A DNA stretch of 59,198 bases, taken from NCBI GenBank assembly GCA_024400835.1, contig JAKSMC010000020.1, positions 1-59,198 on the forward strand, in the 5' to 3' direction. The notes beneath the pieces were generated by a model, which saw nothing but the letters and a program-made list of their open reading frames with translations, made no database searches and was not told the origin of the DNA. Of the stretch, positions 54,501 to 59,198 are shown piece by piece. The stretch is from Bacteroidales bacterium. GTDB lineage: Bacteria > Bacteroidota > Bacteroidia > Bacteroidales > WCHB1-69. Numbering within the stretch: the stretch's first letter is position 1; every line of letters begins with the position of its first letter. The position numbers and the translations under genes were made by a program.

Positions 54501-57500
54501 CAGCAACAGCTTGGCAACCATATTGGTTATCCAAAGAAACACTGAAATTATAAGCATAATCTCTATAATCACGAGTAAGAACGATGGTTTCATTATGTTC
54601 ACCTGTAGCACCAGTCAAAGCAACATTTTCTTCAAACCAATTGAAAGTATAGTCGGTTGTTGGAGCAGGATTAACATTAGCAACCATAGTAATATTACCT
54701 TCAGCATTGTCACAAACGATAGGATCAGTTGTGATAACAACGGTCGGATTAGGATTAACAGTTACAGTATCAGCAACGAAAACAGTAGATTCACAACCTG
54801 TAGCAGATTGTTTAACAGAAACTGCATAAACATAAGTTGTAGGATAATCATTAATAGCATGAACTGTTTCCGTGAAAGTAGCAGCAACAGCATCAGGAAT
54901 AATTTCACCATTTCTGTACCAAGTAAACACTTCACCACCTTCTACGCCAGGAGTTACAGTAGCTTCGAAAGTAACTGAACGACCATCGCACAAAGTTTTA
55001 GAAGCAGGAAGATCATTTGTAACAGCAATAGTAGGATCCGGATTAACATTAATTTGGATAGCATCATAAGCATCACAAATCGTGTGGCCACCGGTATTGT
55101 CATTCATTAAATGAGTAACATGTACATAATAAGTAGTAGTTTGATCAACAGTAAATGTTTCATTAGGAAGAGTACGACCAGGAAGAATATGAGCATTGTT
55201 CAATTCGTTTTCGTACCATTGATAAGTCAACATAGGATCATTATAGTTGTTAATTCTAGCTTCAAGATTAACAACACCACCTTGACAAACATTAGTTTCA
55301 GAAGCAAGGATGTTTACAACAGGAGCAGCGTAAACTTCAACTTGGAAAGGCTCACTGAATGATGAACAACCATCTCCATTAATGACTTCGAGCATATAAG
55401 TAACAGGGTCATTATAGGTAGGTTCAACCATTTCATAGTAAAGGTTATCATGAGCAAGGTAGTTGTCAGTTAAATAACCATTTCTATACCAGTTGTATGT
55501 AGCGTCATTATCGACATTACCATCAACCCAACCAGTAAGAGCGACGTTAGGAGTATGGACATCGTGGAAACAAACATTATGAACACCTTCGATGATAACG
55601 ATCGGGTTACGTCTTACATGTACAGTGTTTGAAGAAACAGGAACTGCATGGCAACCAGGGATATTATAATCAACAAATGCTTCATAAGTGTAGTTTGCAG
55701 AATCTTCATCAAGAATCCAAACTTGTTTAGAGAATTTATAGTCATGAGCGAGAGGCATTACAAAACCATTCTCTTTCCAAACATAAGTAAGAGTAGAATC
55801 TGTATTACCATTTTCATCGATGTAAGCAACAACACTAATTTGAGCGCCTTCGCAAACATCAACTACAGGACCATCATTAGAACCGTTAATTGCAACAACA
55901 GAAGAAACAACAGCAGGCTCAACAATATAAGCAGTGTCAGCACCAGTAGCTGTACAACCAGTAGTGGTTTGAGTAACAGTAATGCTCAAAACAGTTTCAT
56001 CTTCTGTGATATCAGTTGTAAACCAAGGTTCAGTAGCATAAGGAACAAGTTCACCATTCTTGAACCATTGATAAACAAGATTAGTAGTATTATAATTACC
56101 AAGGTGAGCAGTTGCAGTAACTTCACCACCAGTACAAACGGAATCATAATCAAGAGTAACTGCAACAAAGATTGTGTCTTTTACATATACAGGATACGGG
56201 TTACTACGAGAAACACAACCATTATCGTTAGTAGCGATAGCTTGGAAAATATAAGCATGATCTTGGAACGGGAAATAAGCATTAAGAGTAGGACCATTTG
56301 ATACTACACTGTAATCTTCAGAAGTTTCAGGATCAGTATAATTTGTAGCATCACTTGCAGTATAATTGTAAACTCTCCATTCATAGGTGTAATTGCCACC
56401 GGTGTTGAGAGTATCATTGATATTAGCATAAAGAGTAATCAGACTATCATTACAAATCAAAGGATCACCAGTAACGATAAGAGTCGGATTAGGATTAACA
56501 ACAACAGGAACGCTGCTCATGACAACTTGAGAAGCACAAGCACCGTTGCTGGCCTTAACGCTATAATAGTGATTACCGACATAAGGTCTAAGAATAACTG
56601 AGTCAAGATTATGACCAGGGATTTCAATACCATCAGCATACCAAGTATAGTAAGCAAAAGTATCAGGAACAGCGGTCAAAACAACTTGAGAGCCAGCACA
56701 AACGTTAGCATTGTCAATGTCGATAGCAGTGATTTCAGGAACAGGAAGAACTGCAACTTCAACGGAATCAACTCTAGAGCAAGAGCCAATAACACCGCTA
56801 GTAGAAACAACGGTAGAAGTAACTCTATAAACAGTAGTTTCAGTAGGAACAACAGTTCTAGAAGAATAATGAGAACCATCTTCCCATGTATAAGTTACGT
56901 TGCCATTCCAACCATCAGCATTAGCATTCAAGACGACAGAGGAACCATTACAAATTTGAGTTGCAGAAGCAATGACATGAACATCAGCACCAAATTCATA
57001 AACTGTGAACGGATCAGAAATAGATTTACATCCGTTAGCAGAAGTGATTTCAACTGTGTACACACCTGCAGTGACCTTAACTGTATCCTTTATGTCGCCG
57101 TTAGACCAGAGATATGAATCAGCATTTTCAGCTGTAACAACCAACTGAGATTCATCACCGAAACAAATCACATTGTCACCATTAATAGCAACATTGTAAG
57201 GAGCTACGTCAACAACAACAGAAGTGTTAGCACTTGGGTGTTCGCAAGGATAATTAGCATAAGTGGCAACAACGCTGAAAGTATGAGTGCCAACTTCAGT
57301 AAGATTACAAACATATAATTTACCTTCAACACCAGAAAGGAGCTGACCATCCATATACCACTTGTAAGAAGCAGCACCTAAGACGTCAACATTATTGGTG
57401 TCAACAATCATAATAGAATCTGCAGCTGAAGAACAAAGGACAGGAGCAGTAGCTTCAAGAGAAATAGAAAGTGCCTTTCCGATATTAAGACTATCTTGAT

Positions 57501-58464
57501 AAGTTCTAAGAGTTGTTTCACCCTTAGCAGCATTGCATGCAAAATCTTGATAGATAGGATAAACAGTATAAATGTCATTATTAACAGCATTAACAGTAAG
57601 GCTGTTTACATAAGTAGTAGTAGTATCCTCATCGTTTTTAACCCACAACCATTTATAAGGAAGTTCAGAACCAGCAGTATAAGCTTGTGCAGTCATAGTA
57701 ACAGCATCGCCGTCACAGAAAAGAGGAGCTTCTACAACAGTAACAGGAGCAGGAGTTACAGAGAAATAATGTACAGGAGAATAAATATTCTCACAACCAT
57801 TACGAACGATTTCAACATCGAATTCATAAACTAAAGTGTCGGTAAGACCGGGGAGGGAAGCGACGTTAAAACTATAGACGGGGCCAGTAGCACCAACGAT
57901 ATAGTTACCATTACGACGCCATTGGTAAGTAGCACCAGTAACATTGACGCCTTCGATCTGAGCGGTCAAAGTGACAATGTCATTTTGACAAGCACGAACC
58001 GGGCCGACAATGTTAACAGCGATATCAGATGTCACAGTCACATTGACTACATTGGAGAGAACAGAAGTACCGTCATCCATAGTGGCTTTGCAGGAAACGG
58101 TATAGTTTCCAGCAGGATAGCCAGCAAAAGTAAAGGTAGCAGCGGTAGAATCTGTAGGATTGCCGTTAACAAACCACAGATAAGAACCTAATGTTCTCCC
58201 TGACTCATTCGCAGCAAATGTAGCGCCAAAAGTTGCCGTGTTTGTAGGACACGTCAAACAAAGGCTTTGCGGCTGAGACGGAGATACCGTAACTGACGGG
58301 ATCCCGTCCATGTCCATCAAAGACATGTCAGATGAAGATGACGTTGGAGAAATCCAACTGTGCAATGCGGCGTTCACACCTGAAAGATGTGCTGCCTCAC
58401 TGCGAGCTTGGCTGGTTCCCAGGAATAGGAAGGCCATAAGCAGAAAAATCATAAATTTTTTCAT
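45559..58464 (-). CDS. Giant Ig-like repeat surface protein with T9SS type A tail
   Basis: 4301 residues. Signal peptide (about 1-20, FLLMAFLFLGTSQA), then roughly 45 Ig/PKD-like beta-sandwich modules of about 85 residues. Each has a C-x-G/N start (VCEGSQIAITA), a central YxWYxNG(xxI)PGA core, and a Cys near its end (AAGCESS), so most could hold an intradomain disulfide. The C-terminal 75 or so residues form a type A T9SS sorting domain (LKVYPVPANVQQ, VLDIFDATGKLV, GTYFGRIV, KTVKFVIVK). The mature protein should be exported and tethered to the surface as a filament-like adhesin or stalk. It contains two families of duplicated multi-domain super-repeats. No catalytic or known binding domain was seen. 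Confidence 0.9.
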   Translation of the reverse strand: MKKFMIFLLMAFLFLGTSQARSEAAHLSGVNAALHSWISPTSSSSDMSLMDMDGIPSVTVSPSQPQSLCLTCPTNTATFGATFAANESGRTLGSYLWFVNGNPTDSTAATFTFAGYPAGNYTVSCKATMDDGTSVLSNVVNVTVTSDIAVNIVGPVRACQNDIVTLTAQIEGVNVTGATYQWRRNGNYIVGATGPVYSFNVASLPGLTDTLVYEFDVEIVRNGCENIYSPVHYFSVTPAPVTVVEAPLFCDGDAVTMTAQAYTAGSELPYKWLWVKNDEDTTTTYVNSLTVNAVNNDIYTVYPIYQDFACNAAKGETTLRTYQDSLNIGKALSISLEATAPVLCSSAADSIMIVDTNNVDVLGAASYKWYMDGQLLSGVEGKLYVCNLTEVGTHTFSVVATYANYPCEHPSANTSVVVDVAPYNVAINGDNVICFGDESQLVVTAENADSYLWSNGDIKDTVKVTAGVYTVEITSANGCKSISDPFTVYEFGADVHVIASATQICNGSSVVLNANADGWNGNVTYTWEDGSHYSSRTVVPTETTVYRVTSTVVSTSGVIGSCSRVDSVEVAVLPVPEITAIDIDNANVCAGSQVVLTAVPDTFAYYTWYADGIEIPGHNLDSVILRPYVGNHYYSVKASNGACASQVVMSSVPVVVNPNPTLIVTGDPLICNDSLITLYANINDTLNTGGNYTYEWRVYNYTASDATNYTDPETSEDYSVVSNGPTLNAYFPFQDHAYIFQAIATNDNGCVSRSNPYPVYVKDTIFVAVTLDYDSVCTGGEVTATAHLGNYNTTNLVYQWFKNGELVPYATEPWFTTDITEDETVLSITVTQTTTGCTATGADTAYIVEPAVVSSVVAINGSNDGPVVDVCEGAQISVVAYIDENGNTDSTLTYVWKENGFVMPLAHDYKFSKQVWILDEDSANYTYEAFVDYNIPGCHAVPVSSNTVHVRRNPIVIIEGVHNVCFHDVHTPNVALTGWVDGNVDNDATYNWYRNGYLTDNYLAHDNLYYEMVEPTYNDPVTYMLEVINGDGCSSFSEPFQVEVYAAPVVNILASETNVCQGGVVNLEARINNYNDPMLTYQWYENELNNAHILPGRTLPNETFTVDQTTTYYVHVTHLMNDNTGGHTICDAYDAIQINVNPDPTIAVTNDLPASKTLCDGRSVTFEATVTPGVEGGEVFTWYRNGEIIPDAVAATFTETVHAINDYPTTYVYAVSVKQSATGCESTVFVADTVTVNPNPTVVITTDPIVCDNAEGNITMVANVNPAPTTDYTFNWFEENVALTGATGEHNETIVLTRDYRDYAYNFSVSLDNQYGCQAVAEAQIYVDTLPVINITATETEICVGGEITLTANLNNWNTPNMQYQWFDNGTAIAGATSISYTVAPTTGEHVYTFGATQLNSLCNAISNEITVNVAEDPTLTVSNDLPVSRTLCDGRSVTFVANVNGGVAGGEVYTWYRNGEIIPNAVGQIFTETVHAISDYPTTYVYAVSVKQTAAGCESSVVIADTVTVNPNPTVAITTDPIVCVNTNGNIVMTANVNPAPTTDYSFNWFEENVVLSGATGEHNETITLTRQYRDYPYNFSVSLVNAYGCQAVAEAQVYVDTVPTINIAATETNICDGGEITLSANLNNWNTPNMAYQWYDNGSIIPGATSLTYTVAPSHGTHNYTFAADQLNSHCNATSTAVEVNVNSDPTLTVTTDLEDVTAICDGRSVTFTATVEGGVAGGEVYTWYRNGEIIPNAVSAVFTETVHAINNYPTTYTYAVSVKQTAAGCESSVVEAATFTVNPNPTVVITTDPIVCVNTNGNITMTANVNPAPTTDYSFNWFEENVELTGATGTHNEVITLTRDYRDYPYNFSVSLVNEYGCQAVAEAQVYVDTTPVVNIVATETNICEGGVITLTANLNNWNTPNMTYQWFDNNVAIAGATSLTYTVAPEVGSHEYSFVATQLNSLCNATSNVVNVTVNEDPVIASVVMNDYNVCEGSQIAITANADNYTPSNDDVYTWYRNGILMPNATAQTIYDSPVTVDNNTQQFIYTAVVTRAAAGCTSQPVNSSVVTVYPNPTVVITGDQHVCETDSIFLIANVDTIGSNVGTLHYTWFESGMIRDNMAYNLGDNQFYGEYWYARTEPYRFTVEVQREGVAAACAARSAEFLVYVYPQPVVNITATETEICENGEVTLTANLVDPNATDMIYQWYEIRNRVDSFAVGFDANHNYMYAYQNVDYRHFIPGANSATYTTNLSETKTLGVVVYQTPSSCSDNDEITITVNPRPVVNAITVNDAANAVVCNGAQVNVAASITPADAQGAVYTWYRNGIEIPGANQSTFSENVYTTDNHVTTNVYTAMVTLPASGCVSAISAAHADVTINPAPTYVSITGNNVVCENDSTTLTVSSDVDGVITWSNGSHASTITVPAGTYTATVATNEGCEMTSDVFAVTAFGSDLFVTASETSICRGEHTTLYANQDGYVGNVTYAWDANANNSVATTVDVQPETTTTYHVTATVNSTNGSCSVAGEVTIIVNQLPEQLTVTANTTAICQNQQVTFTASGADANAYIWYQNGVEIPGENQSVLTVNFPADGIYTFAAKAVNAEGCVSALASEPVTVAVRPAPSTVSITGNNVICENDQTILTAHSDVLGTFTWNDGTVGSHNTVVAGVYNVTLTTPEGCSMTSDNFEVYAFGSAVQVTASETAICQGEHTTLYASENGWQGNVTYTWSNGSHASSIDVTPAVTTTYYVTSSVNSTNGSCSRVDSITIIVTPRPAQVNIAATAANVCEGEQVTFTADGAAYAYTWYQNGVEVPGENLSTLTVNFPIEGSYTFQAKAINEEGCVSNVASAPVTVAVHAAPDMVVVSGNTEICGNGHTTLYANVTPNVAGATYQWYKNNVAILNGTGHYLTVAEAGSYKVVVTTNNCATVSDAVDVTVQEAPQLQLTANETTICQNGSAVITAEATGWNNANVNYNWTSADIPGFNFQGSAYTFAPAIAGDYNFTVTASQATSGCVSVDNITIHVNPAPAAPVLTVDNAVICESAQITLTLTDTNDINYGVPTIAWFDNGAAMAGAQNSLTINPAVGTHAYTASVTYPFSGCNTVYSAAANVTVLPVPTVAVVTSGNTTLCAGGSTTFTANVTPAGAYTYQWYVDNAIIAGANEASYTVADAIARETAYNYSVVVNSLPGCQVVEAAPALTVVADPVVVASVNNSIICEGGQATFAVTVDGGVANVNGLNGYTYAWYVNTDNTTPVATTPVFTVNNAVAGAYAYQVVVTSPYGCQTASNIVNFNVVSDPTVAVAVAQGYPTTVCDGGTTTLIANVAGGFGTPSYQWYKNGVAMNGETFETLTVSNLAYGSTDVYTVTVAQSGVDCIASSMNTANPFTVVPAYTVSITGNNNTCPGGTITLAATVNGLVAGDVPTYQWYRVNNGTAVAINGATSAAYTTPALLLGDSYDYYVEVSSSISGCSVVSGTVPASVVAAPTVEIVGSHSVCENGQLPLHAFVNGGVDGAPYTYTWNWTGASNGSAVTADATYAPVLAANDAANPYFFTVTVSRNDNTGCEATSAPYQLDVVAVPSVVLTANRGYVCQGGEVTFTANVTPAGNYNYAWTINGVANPTNAASVTTVLNNAGAVNATVEVSANNAMASCATTATISTPVQVVADPVITIAANHTTMCAGGTTTLSVANITANNNVPTNYTYQWAVNGFEIAGAINNTFTQNLDAAGTYNYTLKVTQNGELGCVSEWSAPVTVLVAEQPTVVLNNADGLDICVGGSVTLNSTVTNYGNTVNGVLNSTVYGPMSFAWFANGTSAQVNNNVTSANNQLIQTLNNVGNYGYNVVVTPTGYACQPATSNTVNVSVNGMPTWTDVHVYYPDVCVGQQIDLIAGVTGGVFDGAGNTNGYIQWTVNYNGVTANVAGGQGGVSYDIPTVAGSYVYTPTFVGNIGSGCQFANTADVEQPVTVHAQPTAQFISGDGTTICANDPDASVEIVIAFTGGAPYYFEILDERTNTVLPGINTSLTDTYTFYVAPEMSTTYRIINLHNQWCDADAVATPAQVRVNVNAVEFVETTFRPVNCGDDIVISFNITSGNVNEAYELIENGTQIAAGTVANGQVIIPDGMLSEGTHHLTLVIGGCNYDITVIVPVDAVSSQIFGANLMEQRWDDVAIINLNANPRYRFVGFQWYRNNELIPGAIYKNYQEIGGLNGFYSVEITAVDEQTGAMVTFVTCPVEFNSASNLKVYPVPANVQQVITIELDLTAEELNGAVLDIFDATGKLVNHMTDLTPVTRVAGFKAQGTYFGRIVTGTNEIKTVKFVIVK
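49946..51372 (-). repeat. Tandem super-repeat, about 0.7 kb units
   Basis: Two adjacent units, about 50646-51372 and 49946-50645, each encode the block ITGNNV(V/I)CEND ... AFGS ... TTLYA ... WYQNGVE(I/V)PGEN ... EGCVS. A third, more diverged copy lies near 56480-57190. Each unit covers three Ig-like modules. Confidence 0.7.
52573..55040 (-). repeat. Three tandem 0.82-kb super-repeats
   Basis: Units at about 54214-55040, 53395-54213 and 52573-53394 (822 bp mean, near 273 residues) each encode three Ig-like modules in the same order. The markers are LCDGRSVTF or ICDGRSVTF with WYRNGEIIP, then ITTDPIVC with NWFEENV, then NI-ATET-IC with NLNNWNTPNM. High identity indicates recent unequal recombination. 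Confidence 0.85.
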
Positions 58465-58637
58465 CGTTTTGAATTTAATTATTACTATTGATTATTTATT
58501 ATTATATTTCTTTTATGCATATTCATCAGTTTTATGAAGCGCACCTGGATGATCTCCGGACCATTGCCGGGCGAGCTGTCTATTAGATACTTTACAAGGT
58601 TAACTAACATATTTCAATTCACTTTATAAACAACTTG

Positions 58638-58645
58638 CAAAAATA
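58638..58645 (-). promoter_or_regulatory. Giant gene -7 box
   Basis: A perfect minus-strand TATTTTTG. It implies a 5' UTR of about 165 nt that includes a GC-rich patch (58540-58585) in otherwise AT-rich DNA. Confidence 0.45.
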
Positions 58646-59150
58646 CAAAAAATTCGTTATACTTTTAAATGTTCAATCATTTTTTTTTCTTTTTTTCAAA
58701 TATAGCACATAGTTCTACTAATCAATAAATTAGACATTGAATCGCAGTAAAAAAATTACAGTTTCCAGGAATAAAAACTATATTTTTCCAGAAAAATAGA
58801 AACTAAAATTAACAAAAAGCAACAAATGCGAAACGTATAGTAGTATACGTGGCAAAAGATGATTGGGGATTTTCATAAAAACAAAATATATAAATAGAGA
58901 ACGATGCTTGAATATAGTTAAAACTATTTGATATAGAATGCGTTACGCATATTTGCTGAAATTTCAATTATCCGGGTATATTTCTGAGATCAGAATAAAT
59001 ATTCGATTCTCAGAGGGATATCGCATACGGATACTGTTCCTAGTGGACAAAGAAGATCTGAGTGGATCCCGATCAGAAGGAAGAAGGGGGACTGGTGTGG
59101 AAGGGAAGGGAAAGGAATGTGGATGGGGACTGCCGCGCAGGCCGGGCAAA
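58646..59150. other. Gene-free AT-rich region with inverted repeats
   Basis: No convincing ORF on either strand. It holds three perfect inverted repeats: TATTTTTC-CA-GAAAAATA (58781-58798), ACGTATA-GTAG-TATACGT (58833-58850), and ATGCGT-T-ACGCAT (58938-58950). A purine- and G-rich stretch lies at about 59068-59130. It may be an rrn-downstream spacer with regulatory sites for the giant gene. Confidence 0.5.
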
Positions 59151-59177
59151 AAAAAAGCCCCTTCGTATGAAGGGGCT
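59151..59177 (-). terminator. rRNA operon terminator
   Basis: Stem GCCCCTTC / GAAGGGGC with a 4-nt loop, followed on the minus strand by T6 or longer. A strong rho-independent terminator for a transcription unit entering from the right edge. Confidence 0.85.
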
Positions 59178-59183
59178 GTGGTA

Positions 59184-59198
59184 TTGGGCGACGACCTA
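59184..59198 (-). rRNA. rrf: 5S rRNA, 3' end (partial)
   Basis: On the minus strand the edge reads TAGGTCGTCGCC, the usual 3' end of Bacteroidota 5S rRNA (GAGTAGGTCGTCGCC), and a strong terminator follows. Only about 15 nt are in the window, so this is a recognition by eye rather than a structural match. Confidence 0.5.

Noticed and set aside
49946..55040. Regular repeats resembling a CRISPR array
   Set aside because: Repeat periods are 0.7-0.8 kb and in frame with protein modules; there are no short direct repeats with unique spacers and no cas genes.
46606..56301. Many plus-strand ORFs of 100-390 codons inside the giant gene
   Set aside because: They arise from the repetitive T-ending codons read in reverse (Ser/Asn/Thr/Ile/Arg-rich translations) and repeat with the Ig modules.

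Overview
The window is chromosomal DNA of an anaerobic member of the Bacteroidota, most likely a gut-type Bacteroidales. The evidence is repeated TAnnTTTG -7 boxes upstream of genes, weak Shine-Dalgarno signals, type IX secretion (T9SS) tails on two surface proteins, FISUMP-domain proteins, Rnf subunits, a class I type hybrid-cluster protein, and a secreted GH29 fucosidase.

Layout. 0.2-3.6 kb: a PD-(D/E)XK (Rpn/transposase-like) protein with a 12-bp in-frame minisatellite, then a PIF1/RecD-like helicase. 3.6-6 kb: rnfC and rnfB on the minus strand, without rnfDGEA. 6-9.6 kb: a membrane protein with a metal-binding tail, lpdA, and a beta-barrel protein. 9.7-11.7 kb: a two-copy FISUMP protein. 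11.9-16.8 kb: a large TPR protein followed by an outer-membrane barrel protein. 16.9 kb: tRNA-Met(CAT) with a bidirectional terminator.

17-32.3 kb is the accessory core. It is one minus-strand gene string that reads, in transcription order: WYL regulator, degenerate N6-methylase/recognition-domain/histidine-kinase fusion, receiver-domain protein, hsdM, hsdS, YobI-like KAP-type NTPase, small unknown protein, hsdR. The first three genes overlap or nearly touch. They lie inside a segment bracketed by a perfect 47-bp direct repeat of the hsdM 5' end. The outer copy still carries a promoter-like sequence but now reads into a stop after 13 codons, and it abuts a FISUMP gene remnant. This looks like a regulatory or sensor module inserted between a type I restriction operon and its old promoter. 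It is the best candidate here for an undescribed system: a methylase-like DNA reader wired to a phosphorelay and placed upstream of a restriction system.

32.5-40 kb: hcp (with a long inverted repeat upstream), ferritin, fucosidase, a U32/RlhA-like protein, and a membrane protein whose 3' end overlaps the U32 start. 40-58.5 kb: three cell-surface genes, namely an SBBP/PKD protein with a CHU_C-type T9SS tail, an OmpA-family protein, and a 4301-residue Ig-like repeat protein with a type A T9SS tail. The last gene is full of recently duplicated super-repeats. The right edge holds a strong terminator and what appears to be the 3' end of a 5S rRNA gene on the minus strand.

All assignments come from reading the sequence and from family knowledge; no database search was run.
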